Below, piece after piece: positions 1 through 7,144 of a DNA stretch of 64,000 bases; position 1 is the stretch's first letter, and the number at the start of each line of letters is the position of its first letter. A program made the translations under genes and the position numbers. The stretch is from an uncultured Microbulbifer sp. (GTDB lineage: Bacteria > Pseudomonadota > Gammaproteobacteria > Pseudomonadales > Cellvibrionaceae). A model generated the notes under the pieces. It was not told the DNA's origin. It searched no databases and saw only the letters and a list, made by a program, of their open reading frames with translations. The stretch lies in contig NZ_CAJXKH010000001.1 of the NCBI RefSeq assembly GCF_913055755.1, positions 83,630-147,629 on the forward strand, written 5' to 3'.

Positions 1-620
1 GCAGCGGGCACCGCGGAATCCACCACCAGCGGGTTATCGCCATCCAGGTGCACCCTCACGGAAACCTCTTCCACCGCTTCGCCAGCGGCATCCACCACCA
101 CAACCCGGCGCACCTCACCCGCGACCTGCAGCAGGATTTCCGCGTCGCTGTAGTCCAGCACCAGTTCAAAGCTTTCGTAGCGACCCACCGGCAGGGTGGC
201 GGCAGCGGCCAGCTCGTTGTAATCGGTAAATTCCACCAGCCGGCTTTCCGGCAACAGCTCTACCCGGGTGCCATCGTCACGCCGCAAACTCAGCGAGGCG
301 ATGCGCACGCGGTATTGCAGAAAATCCCCTTCGTCACCGGTGAGTGCAAACAGCAGCCTGCCACACTGATCCGAATCACTGTCCTCGTCCGAGGTCTCAC
401 AGCGCACGGTTTCCTCTGCCGGTGGTGGTGCGGAGCGACCACCACCGCTACTACCTCCGCCACTACTGTTGCTTCCTCCCCCGCCACTACTGCCACCAGA
501 GCCACAGGCCACCAGCAACAGGGCAGAAATCAAGAAAGTTAATGCGCGAAGGCAACTGCGAACTGGGCGCGAAAATCCTGTCGCGCCGGCGCTATTCATC
601 ACCATCCTGGTGATCCCCAT
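1..620 (-). CDS. Gly/Ser-rich lipoprotein, DUF4382-like domain (3' end outside window)
   Basis: Reading leftward, the frame is open from an ATG at 620 to the window edge, so the C-terminus is missing. The N-terminus has a basic patch, a hydrophobic stretch and a lipobox (LLLVAC then GSGG), which predicts an outer-membrane-directed lipoprotein. A Gly/Ser linker follows, then an acidic patch and a beta-rich domain ending in PVGRYESFELVLDYSDAEI, which resembles the DUF4382 carbohydrate-binding-like fold. In-frame ATGs also lie at 605 and 599. I chose 620 because GAAGAAG stands just upstream, but the choice is weak. The lipoprotein call is seen in the sequence; the domain name is by resemblance and the function is unknown. 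Confidence 0.7.
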   Translation of the reverse strand, partial: MGITRMVMNSAGATGFSRPVRSCLRALTFLISALLLVACGSGGSSGGGGSNSSGGGSSGGGRSAPPPAEETVRCETSDEDSDSDQCGRLLFALTGDEGDFLQYRVRIASLSLRRDDGTRVELLPESRLVEFTDYNELAAAATLPVGRYESFELVLDYSDAEILLQVAGEVRRVVVVDAAGEAVEEVSVRVHLDGDNPLVVDSAVPA

Positions 621-704
621 AGTAACTTCTTCGGATCCCATTAATGAGGATTAGCGCAAAGGTCGGCGGGACGCCACGGTACGACAGGGAAAATGGGAGA
701 GAGC

Positions 705-729
705 GGCGCCGGTATCCGCAACCGGCGCC
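705..729. terminator. hairpin between aminotransferase and lipoprotein genes
   Basis: GGCGCCGGT (705-713) pairs perfectly with ACCGGCGCC (721-729) around a 7-nt loop. It lies just 3' of the leftward aminotransferase gene. There is no adjacent T-run on either side, so it is a stable hairpin that may end or protect the transcript rather than a proven intrinsic terminator. Confidence 0.4.
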
Positions 730-750
730 GGGAAGGAAAAAATGAATGGA

Positions 751-2064
751 TTAATCGAGGCCGGAAATCACATCCCGCAGGGTGTTCACGATGGCGTCGA
801 TTTCGTGGGTCTCGATAATCAGCGGCGGCGACATGCACAGCGCATCGCCGATACCCCGCGCCATCACCCCCGCCTCCCAGGCCAGTGCCGATGCCTTGCC
901 GCCAAACTTGCCCTTGAGCGCTTCCGGCGCGCGCAACTCGATAGCGCCGACGAGGCCGTAATTGCGCACATCGATCACATTATCCAGGTCCGCCAGGCTG
1001 TGCAGGGCATTCTCCCAGTACTGGCCGATATCGCCGGAAGCGCGGGTCAGCAGCCCCTCGCGGTCGTAAATATCCAGAGTCGCCATACCCGCGGCACAGG
1101 CAACCGGATGCGCGGAATAGGTATAGCCGTGGAAAAACTCCACCATACCTTCTGCCGCCGCATCCATTACCGTGTTATAAATCTTGTCACTCACAAACAC
1201 CGCACCCAGCGGAACCGTGGCGTTGGTAATGCCTTTTGCGGAAGTGATCATATCCGGCGTCACCCCGAACTCCTGGGATGCAAACGGCGAACCGGTACGA
1301 CCCCAGCCGGATATCACCTCGTCAAAAATCAGCAACAGATCGTGCTTGTCGCAAATTTCCCGCAGGCGCTGCAGGTATCCCTGCGGCGGCAGAATCACAC
1401 CGCCGGCACCGGCAAACGGCTCCACAATCACCGCCGCAATCTGGTCCGCACCGTGGAACGCCACCAGCCGCTCCAGATCCTCCGCCAGCTCGACCCCGTG
1501 CTCCGGCAGCCCCTTGCTGAACGCATTGCGCTCGATATCCAGGGTATGACGCAGGTGATTCGCCTTCACCGGCTGACCGAAAGTCTGGTAATTCGGCGCA
1601 ATACCACCGACGGAAATACCACCGAAATTCACCCCGTGATACCCCTTCTCACGGCCGATAAACATCGTCCGCGTACCCTTGCCCCGCGCGCGCTGGTACT
1701 GCAGCGCAATCTTCAGCGCCGACTCCACCGCCTCGGAACCGGAATTGCCAAAGAACACCCGGTTCAGCCCGTCCGGCGTGTACTGCACCAGGCGCTCCGC
1801 GTACTCGAAGCTCAGCTCGTGGCCGAAATTGAAAATGGAACTGTAATCCAGCTTGCGCGCCTGCTCGGAAATCGCATCCGCGATCTCGGCGCGACAGTGA
1901 CCGGCATTGGAACACCACAGCCCCGCAGTGGCGTCAATAATCTTGCGCCCGGATTTTTCGTGCAGGTAAATTCCCTCCGCGCGCTCAACAATGCGCGGCG
2001 CCGCCTTGAAAGAGCGGTTGGGGGTAAACGGCATCCAGAATGCGTTGGTATTCAGTTCGGACAT
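751..2064 (-). CDS. class III omega-amino acid:pyruvate aminotransferase
   Basis: This 437-residue protein is a full-length PLP-dependent class III aminotransferase of the beta-alanine/omega-amino acid:pyruvate branch. It moves the terminal amino group of an omega-amino acid or amine to pyruvate, giving a semialdehyde and alanine. Visible motifs are GNSGSEA (106-112) for phosphate binding, FDEV with Asp248 against the PLP ring nitrogen, and SAKG with Lys277 as the Schiff-base lysine. The ATG at 2064 starts a canonical N-terminus. The next gene on the same strand encodes a succinate-semialdehyde-type dehydrogenase, which would oxidise the aldehyde product. A palindromic repeat lies between the two. 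The exact amine (GABA, beta-alanine, a polyamine derivative) cannot be read from sequence. Confidence 0.9.
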   Translation of the reverse strand: MSELNTNAFWMPFTPNRSFKAAPRIVERAEGIYLHEKSGRKIIDATAGLWCSNAGHCRAEIADAISEQARKLDYSSIFNFGHELSFEYAERLVQYTPDGLNRVFFGNSGSEAVESALKIALQYQRARGKGTRTMFIGREKGYHGVNFGGISVGGIAPNYQTFGQPVKANHLRHTLDIERNAFSKGLPEHGVELAEDLERLVAFHGADQIAAVIVEPFAGAGGVILPPQGYLQRLREICDKHDLLLIFDEVISGWGRTGSPFASQEFGVTPDMITSAKGITNATVPLGAVFVSDKIYNTVMDAAAEGMVEFFHGYTYSAHPVACAAGMATLDIYDREGLLTRASGDIGQYWENALHSLADLDNVIDVRNYGLVGAIELRAPEALKGKFGGKASALAWEAGVMARGIGDALCMSPPLIIETHEIDAIVNTLRDVISGLD

Positions 2065-2135
2065 GATTCACTCCGAGTTTTCCAAAGGTTTAGTAATTAA
2101 AAAATATCTCACAAAGTTTTAAAGCCAGAATTTAA

Positions 2136-2247
2136 GGCGAAGTACCGGGTATCTGTTTTCAGAAGCGTCGGCGCCATGGACGGCGCCGACGCAGCTTACA
2201 GGGACGTATTCACAGCGGTTCTGAAAACAGATACCCGGTGCTTTGCC
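2136..2247. repeat. long palindromic intergenic element, copy 1 (type A)
   Basis: The outer arms are perfectly complementary over 20 bp: CCGGGTATCTGTTTTCAGAA (2145-2164) and its reverse complement (2219-2238). They are extended by near-complementary GGCGAAG/CTTTGCC ends. Inside are an 11-bp hairpin (2165-2175 with 2182-2192) and then the module ACAGGGACGTATTCACAGCG. The same design occurs at 44042-44153, and variants at 24543-24656 and 50306-50432. It sits 3' of the leftward dehydrogenase gene and could form a large RNA stem or a cruciform. Confidence 0.85.
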
Positions 2248-2289
2248 GCCACCACAATTAATTAGAAGGCTCCACCCAAGCTACAAAGC

Positions 2290-3747
2290 TCAAACTCCGT
2301 AGCAGCAGTATTTGGTTTCGTAGAACTCGGCCATCCCCTCGACGCCGCCCTCGCGGCCAATACCGGATTCCTTGACCCCGCCAAACGGCGCCACCGTGGT
2401 CGAGAACACACCCGCGTTACAGGCCACCATCCCGTATTCCAGCGCCTCAACCACCCGGGTCGCCCGGTGAATGTTTTCACTCATCACATAAGCCGCCAAC
2501 CCGAACGGCGTGTTATTGGCGCGCTGTACAACTTCATCTTCCTCGCGGAACTTCTGCACCACCGCCAGCGGACCGAAAATTTCCTCCCGCGCAATACGCA
2601 TGGAATCGTCCACCTCCGTCAACAGCGTCGGCGCATAGTAATTTTCACCATTGGGCAGAAAATCCCCGCCCAGCACCAGCTTCGCCCCATTCGCCACCGC
2701 CTCTTCCACCAGGCCGTGTACCCGATCCACCGCCCGGCGGAAAATCAGCGGCCCCAGGGTAGTGCCATCTTCCAGCCCGTGGCCCGGCCGCAACTTCTCG
2801 ATTGCCGCCGCCAGCTTCTCCACAAACCGATCGTGGATCGACTCGTGCACATAAATGCGGTTGGTGGACACACAAGTCTGGCCCGCATTGCGCATCTTAG
2901 TCGCGATACAGGCGGTTACCGCCACCTCCATATCCGCATCGTCGAACACGATAAACGGCGCATTGCCCCCCAGCTCCATGGACGTCTTTTTTACCGTGCT
3001 CGCACACTGCGCCATCAGCAGCTTGCCCACCGGGGTCGAGCCGGTAAAAGTGAACTTGGATACCCGCGGATCCTGGGTCAGCACCTTGCCGATTGCCGCG
3101 GAATCACTGCCCACCACCACATTCAGGGTGCCCGCCGGCAGGCCCGCCTGCTCCGCCAACGCACACAGCGCCAGTGCAGACAGCGGAGTCTCCGCCGCCG
3201 GCTTCACCACCACGGTGCAGCCCGCCGCCAGCGCCGGCGCCGCCTTGCGGGTGATCATCGCATTGGGGAAATTCCACGGGGTAATGCAGGTCACCACACC
3301 CACCGGCTGGCGGATGGTGGACAGGCGCATGCCCGGGTTGTGGGTGGGAATGGTCTGACCGTAGGCGCGGCGGCACTCCTCCGCGAACCACTCGATAAAG
3401 GAGGCGCCGTAATCGATCTCACCCAGGGCCTCCGCCAGCGGCTTGCCCTGCTCCAGGGTCAACAGGCGCGCCAGGTCCTCGCGGTTATCCACAATCAGCT
3501 GGTACCAGCGCTTGAGGACCGCCGCGCGCTCCCCCGCAGTCTTGCAACTCCAGGCCGGGAAGGCGGCGTGGGCCGCGGCCACTGCCAGCTCCGCATCGGC
3601 GGCGCTGCCGTCGGCAATTTCCGCCAGCAACTGGCCGCTTGCCGGGTCAGTGACCGCCAACTTACCGGCTGCATCCCGCCATTCTCCGTTGATAAAGTTC
3701 TGCTTCTTCAACAAGAGGCTTTTCTGCTCAAGAGCGTTCAGATCCAT
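2290..3747 (-). CDS. gabD: NAD(P)+-dependent succinate-semialdehyde dehydrogenase
   Basis: This is an aldehyde dehydrogenase of the GabD type, 485 residues, the usual length. The catalytic Cys292 lies in NAGQTC and the general base Glu258 in MELGGNAPF. The cofactor segment ITPWNFPNAM is near 155-164. It oxidises succinate semialdehyde, or a related semialdehyde, to the acid. The frame extends far upstream into the divergent regulator, so I set the start at the ATG at 3747, where the conserved N-terminus begins. It is followed on the same strand by the aminotransferase, which supplies the aldehyde, and is divergent from a LysR gene that probably controls both. Substrate assignment beyond semialdehyde is inferred from family and neighbour. 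Confidence 0.9.
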   Translation of the reverse strand: MDLNALEQKSLLLKKQNFINGEWRDAAGKLAVTDPASGQLLAEIADGSAADAELAVAAAHAAFPAWSCKTAGERAAVLKRWYQLIVDNREDLARLLTLEQGKPLAEALGEIDYGASFIEWFAEECRRAYGQTIPTHNPGMRLSTIRQPVGVVTCITPWNFPNAMITRKAAPALAAGCTVVVKPAAETPLSALALCALAEQAGLPAGTLNVVVGSDSAAIGKVLTQDPRVSKFTFTGSTPVGKLLMAQCASTVKKTSMELGGNAPFIVFDDADMEVAVTACIATKMRNAGQTCVSTNRIYVHESIHDRFVEKLAAAIEKLRPGHGLEDGTTLGPLIFRRAVDRVHGLVEEAVANGAKLVLGGDFLPNGENYYAPTLLTEVDDSMRIAREEIFGPLAVVQKFREEDEVVQRANNTPFGLAAYVMSENIHRATRVVEALEYGMVACNAGVFSTTVAPFGGVKESGIGREGGVEGMAEFYETKYCCYGV

Positions 3748-3916
3748 CGAATATTCCCGTAAAAGTCGTGATTTGGGCATTTGCATGGATTCTGGACCGG
3801 CAGTCTGGTGGCGAATAGTAAAAGCTCTAAAACTAAAATTTACCTTTATCAAACTTTGCTTTAGCCTCTCCCACGGCCCTTTCTGTCCACAGTTACCGCC
3901 GCGACCGGAGTCCCCC
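3748..3916. promoter_or_regulatory. divergent promoter region, gabD / lysR-type gene
   Basis: This 169-bp gap separates two divergent starts and is clearly AT-richer than its flanks between about 3815 and 3865. It contains GTAAA (3818-3822) and TTTAC (3839-3843) as an interrupted inverted repeat, plus a tandem CTAAAA repeat between them. This is a plausible LysR-type operator, but I see no unambiguous -35/-10 pair. Confidence 0.4.
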
Positions 3917-4846
3917 ATGTCCAAGCCCAGCCCCTCCAAACATGCCCTTTCCGGCCGTTTGAGCGATATGGACCTGCGCCTGCTGCGGGTCTTTCGCGAG
4001 GTAGTGCGCGCCGGCGGCCTGGCGCCGGCGGAAGTGGCACTGAATATCAGCCGCTCCACCATCAGCGTGCATCTGAGCGACCTGGAAACCCGCCTGGGCA
4101 TGCAGCTGTGCCTGCGCTCCCGCGGCCGCGCCGACTTCAAGCTCACCCCCGAGGGCGAGGCCCTGTACCAGGCGATCGCCGAGCTGGACGGCCACCTGGC
4201 CAACTTCAAGAGCCAGGTGAATGCGATCCAGTCCCAGCTCACCGGCGAGCTGCGCGTGGTACTGCCGGACGACGTACTGGAAATCCCCCAGCTGGACCTG
4301 CCCGCAACCATCGCCCGGCTGCGCGAGCGCGCGCCGCAGCTGCAGCTGAACATCCAGCTGGCGGCACCCCAGGAGCTGGAACTGGAAATCCTTGCCGGCC
4401 GTGCCGACGTCGGAATCAATCCGCTGCATTCCCGCCGCCCCGGCCTCAGCTACCAGCCCCTGTTCAGCCATCAGTCACTGCTGTATTGCGGCGCCAACCA
4501 CCCCTGTGCACGCGAACGAGATCTCGCGGAAGAACTGCTCACCCAGCAGGAACTGGCAGCCCCCAGCCACGCGGTACTCTCCGGCGCCGCACACCTGTAC
4601 CGCCTGTTTCCCAACCGCTCCACCGCCAACCATATGGCAGCGCGGCTGGCGATGATCCTGTCGGGGAAGTTTCTCGGGTTTTTGCCGGCGTATCTGGCGG
4701 AAACCTATGTTAAAAAGGAATCGCTGATAGCACTGCGACCGGAACGGTTTTGCTACCAGATCCAGAATGCACTCACATTCAAGAGCAGCGCCGCGGACCA
4801 ACCTGCCATACAATTATTCTCCGAGACGCTGGTGATTAACAATTAA
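3917..4846 (+). CDS. LysR-family transcriptional regulator
   Basis: This 309-residue protein has an N-terminal winged helix-turn-helix (about 17-75, with the recognition-helix region SRSTISVHLSDLETRLG) and a C-terminal substrate-binding domain. These are the two parts of a LysR regulator. The ATG at 3917 is the last start before the conserved domain; the open frame upstream overlaps the divergent gene and is not credible as coding. It is transcribed away from gabD with a 169-bp shared promoter region, the classical arrangement for autoregulation plus activation of the neighbour. The probable regulon is gabD and the aminotransferase. The inducer is unknown, possibly a GABA-like amine or its semialdehyde. 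Confidence 0.88.
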   Translation: MSKPSPSKHALSGRLSDMDLRLLRVFREVVRAGGLAPAEVALNISRSTISVHLSDLETRLGMQLCLRSRGRADFKLTPEGEALYQAIAELDGHLANFKSQVNAIQSQLTGELRVVLPDDVLEIPQLDLPATIARLRERAPQLQLNIQLAAPQELELEILAGRADVGINPLHSRRPGLSYQPLFSHQSLLYCGANHPCARERDLAEELLTQQELAAPSHAVLSGAAHLYRLFPNRSTANHMAARLAMILSGKFLGFLPAYLAETYVKKESLIALRPERFCYQIQNALTFKSSAADQPAIQLFSETLVINN

Positions 4847-4896
4847 AGCAACTCACAGCAAACCGCTGGTTACATCATTCGCTCACCGGAAAGGCC

Positions 4897-5196
4897 ATGA
4901 ACAAAGATATTTTTATTGCGGAAGTTTCGCGTCGATTCGAGCAGTTATTCAAACTTTCGAAGAACGGCTATCGAACACCCGATGTCGAACGTCATCGTTT
5001 AGAGGGCTTTACCCAGGCGGGTATATTTCTGGGCATCACCGACCGACCAGAACTGGAAAGGATAATGGAGGATGTCCACTTGAGAATTTTCGGAAAGACC
5101 ATTGCCGAGCGAAAGGCCGAATCAATTAGCCCTTGGGTATTTGATGCAATCGACTACAGCGCCTACGAATACCCAACATATGAAAGAAAAAAATAG
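4897..5196 (+). CDS. uncharacterised 99-residue protein
   Basis: This is a small soluble protein with no signal peptide or membrane segment. It looks mostly alpha-helical and ends in an acidic and aromatic tail (DAIDYSAYEYPTYERKK). I do not recognise a family. It starts 50 bp after the LysR gene and is followed 39 bp later by a YdeI-like gene, so it may head the run of small genes up to 7074. The coding call rests on its position in a same-strand run and on the absence of a better frame. Confidence 0.6.
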   Translation: MNKDIFIAEVSRRFEQLFKLSKNGYRTPDVERHRLEGFTQAGIFLGITDRPELERIMEDVHLRIFGKTIAERKAESISPWVFDAIDYSAYEYPTYERKK

Positions 5197-5235
5197 GCTG
5201 ACAAACCACCAGTGATCAACTGACAGGAACTGCAA

Positions 5236-5826
5236 ATGAAAGCAGGCGACCCAGATGTACACGAATATGTACATAACCTAAAATGCTGGAAGGATGAAAC
5301 AGAAGCACTCCGGAAAATTTTACTGCGCTGCGGCATGCATGAATCCCTAAAATGGGGCAAGCCTTGCTACACCTGGAGCGATAGCAATGTCGCCATACTG
5401 CAGGGGTTCAAAAACTCAGTCGCCCTTTTGTTTTTCAAGGGCGCACTGATGGAGGATCCGGACAACATCATGGAAAAACCAGGCGCAAACTCTCAGGCTG
5501 GTCGACGAATCCCATTCACCGATCTGCACCAGATCACTGCACTGGAGCCCAGACTGGAGGAGTATATCCGCAACGCCATCAAGGTGGAGCAATCTGGGGA
5601 AAAGGTGGACTTCAAGCAGACCGAGGCCTATTCCGTGCCCGAAGAACTACGGGAAAGGTTCGAGCGGGATCCCGCCTTAAAGGCCGCGTTTGCAGCACTA
5701 ACCCCCGGGCGCCAGCGGGGCTATCTACTGCACTTCTCCCAGGCAAAACAGCGCAAAACCCGGGAAGCCCGGATCGAAAAATACGCCGCACATATCCATA
5801 ACGGTAAAGGCATTCACGACCGATAG
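5236..5826 (+). CDS. DUF1801 / YdeI-OmdA-like protein
   Basis: The 196-residue product resembles the YdeI/OmdA family. The N-terminal DUF1801-type domain spans about 15-120 (LKWGKPCYTWSDSNVAILQGFKNSVALLFFKGA). A C-terminal helical YdeI segment follows (PEELRERFERDPALKAAFAALTPGRQRGYLLHFSQAKQRKTREARI). Family members are small cytoplasmic proteins linked to stress or peptide resistance in some bacteria; no enzymatic activity is established. The start has a CAGGAA ribosome-binding site 5-6 nt upstream. It belongs to a run of small same-strand genes. Confidence 0.8.
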   Translation: MKAGDPDVHEYVHNLKCWKDETEALRKILLRCGMHESLKWGKPCYTWSDSNVAILQGFKNSVALLFFKGALMEDPDNIMEKPGANSQAGRRIPFTDLHQITALEPRLEEYIRNAIKVEQSGEKVDFKQTEAYSVPEELRERFERDPALKAAFAALTPGRQRGYLLHFSQAKQRKTREARIEKYAAHIHNGKGIHDR

Positions 5827-5860
5827 CCCATTTTGATCTTGCAAAGGCAACACCTGATTT

Positions 5861-6199
5861 ATGCGCAGTTTCGAGCAGTTACTCGCCCTTCCGTGGATGA
5901 CCCTATCAGTCTATTACAGCGTGCTCAGCGCGATTGCTTTTGCACTGTATTACTACGATAAATCCGCAGCCCGCAGGGGGAACCGGAGAATCCGGGAACG
6001 GACGCTGCATCTGTTCGCCCTGCTGGGCGGCTGGCCCGGGGCTCTGGCCGGGCGACGGCTACTGCGGCACAAAACCAGAAAGCAGCCGTTTAGATCTATA
6101 TTCTGGCTCACTGTAATCGGTAATATCGCGCTTTTGGGTTGCTTGCTTCACTCGTCCGCAACAGGCTCACTCGCCAAACAGTTCCCGCTTCATTTTTAA
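5861..6199 (+). CDS. DUF1294 small membrane protein
   Basis: This 112-residue protein has the DUF1294 pattern. A hydrophobic segment at about 15-32 ends in YYYDKSAARRGNRRIRERTLHLFALLGGWPGALAGRRLLRHKTRK, and a second clear transmembrane segment lies near 80-97. The DKxAA, GG-W-PGA and HKTRK motifs are characteristic. It is predicted to sit in the inner membrane. Function is unknown across the family. It lies 34 bp after the YdeI-like gene and is probably co-transcribed. Confidence 0.85.
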   Translation: MRSFEQLLALPWMTLSVYYSVLSAIAFALYYYDKSAARRGNRRIRERTLHLFALLGGWPGALAGRRLLRHKTRKQPFRSIFWLTVIGNIALLGCLLHSSATGSLAKQFPLHF

Positions 6200-6223
6200 A
6201 GCTCCGTTTTATAGAGAAATAGC

Positions 6224-6688
6224 ATGGATGTACAAATCGTCACATTCCCGGAAACCAGAGTAGCGGTGCTCGAGCACCTCGGGCCACCGGAACACGAACA
6301 CCAGTCAATCATGCGCCTGGTGGCCTGGCGCAGGGCCAACCAGCTGCCGCCATCACCGCAACACCGGAGCTACGGTCTGCACTACAACGATCCATTCTCA
6401 GTGCCCCCGGAAGAATACCGGCTGGACCTGTGTGTATCGTTTGACGGAGAGGTAGCGCCCAATGAATTTGGCGTGATTGGCAAGACCATCCCGGAATTGC
6501 GTTGCGCGCGCGCCCGCCACCTGGGATCACGACACCGGGTAACCGCGGCGGACCACCTTTACAGCGTGTGGCTGCCGCGCAGTGGTGAACAGATGGCGGA
6601 CTACCCGATCATTTTTCACTATGTCAACGTAGGCCCGGATATCAAAGAGCCCGACATGATTACCGACGTATATCTTCCGCTGGCCTGA
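6224..6688 (+). CDS. GyrI-like small-molecule-binding protein
   Basis: This 154-residue protein consists of a stand-alone GyrI-like (AraC effector-binding) domain. It begins with a strand carrying FPETRVAVLEHLGPPEH, has the central EYRLDLCVSFDG strand, and ends DMITDVYLPL, all typical of SbmC/GyrI-type domains. There is no DNA-binding domain. Such proteins bind hydrophobic small molecules and some protect gyrase. Which role applies here is not visible. It is followed 2 nt later by the YaeR-like gene, suggesting translational coupling. Confidence 0.85.
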   Translation: MDVQIVTFPETRVAVLEHLGPPEHEHQSIMRLVAWRRANQLPPSPQHRSYGLHYNDPFSVPPEEYRLDLCVSFDGEVAPNEFGVIGKTIPELRCARARHLGSRHRVTAADHLYSVWLPRSGEQMADYPIIFHYVNVGPDIKEPDMITDVYLPLA

Positions 6689-6690
6689 AT

Positions 6691-7074
6691 ATGCTGAAAT
6701 CCATTCACCACGCCGCCATCATCTGCTCTGACTATGTGCGCTCGAAATATTTCTATACCCAGATTCTTGGGCTTAAAGTAATTGCGGAAAACTACCGCGC
6801 CGCGCGGGATTCCTGGAAGCTGGACCTGCAACTGCCGGACGGAAGTCAGGTGGAATTGTTTTCCTTCCCCGATGCGCCGGCGCGACCGAGCTATCCGGAG
6901 GCTCAGGGCCTGCGTCACCTGGCGTTTGCGGTGGACTCGGTGGTGACCTGCAAGAATGCACTGGAGGCGCAGGGAGTGGAGGTCGAGCCGGTAAGGGTGG
7001 ATGAATACACCGGCAGCCGCTTTACCTTTTTCAGCGATCCGGACGGGTTGCCACTGGAACTCTACGAAATCTAG
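6691..7074 (+). CDS. VOC-family protein, YaeR/GloA2-like
   Basis: This 127-residue single vicinal-oxygen-chelate protein is close to the YaeR/GloA2 group. Candidate metal ligands are the His of IHHAAI, the Glu of QVELFSF, the His of LRHLAFAVD and the last Glu of LELYEI. The FYTQILGLKV segment is typical of the family. Members are glyoxalase-like, but the reaction of this branch is not firmly established. The ATG follows the GyrI-like stop by 2 nt. It closes the five-gene run, and a leftward terminator from the opposite gene lies just downstream. Confidence 0.87.
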   Translation: MLKSIHHAAIICSDYVRSKYFYTQILGLKVIAENYRAARDSWKLDLQLPDGSQVELFSFPDAPARPSYPEAQGLRHLAFAVDSVVTCKNALEAQGVEVEPVRVDEYTGSRFTFFSDPDGLPLELYEI

Positions 7075-7086
7075 TTTTTTTATGAA

Positions 7087-7110
7087 TAAAAAAGGGGAGC
7101 AATGCTCCCC
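7087..7110 (-). terminator. rho-independent terminator of the metallopeptidase-like gene
   Basis: Reading leftward, GGGGAGC and GCTCCCC (7094-7100 and 7104-7110) form a perfect 7-bp stem with a 3-nt loop, followed directly by six T. It lies 35 nt past the stop of the leftward gene ending at 7145. Confidence 0.85.
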
Positions 7111-7144
7111 GTATCAACTGTTGGTCTGCGCCGAAGCGCGACCT

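Noticed and set aside
742..2100. Long open frame on the + strand over the aminotransferase
   Set aside because: It is antisense to a clear class III aminotransferase, shows no family features and is rich in Arg, His and Gln, as expected from the complement of a high-GC gene.
2290..4419. 709-residue version of the dehydrogenase
   Set aside because: The extra N-terminus runs across the divergent LysR gene and lacks family similarity; the conserved protein begins at 3747.
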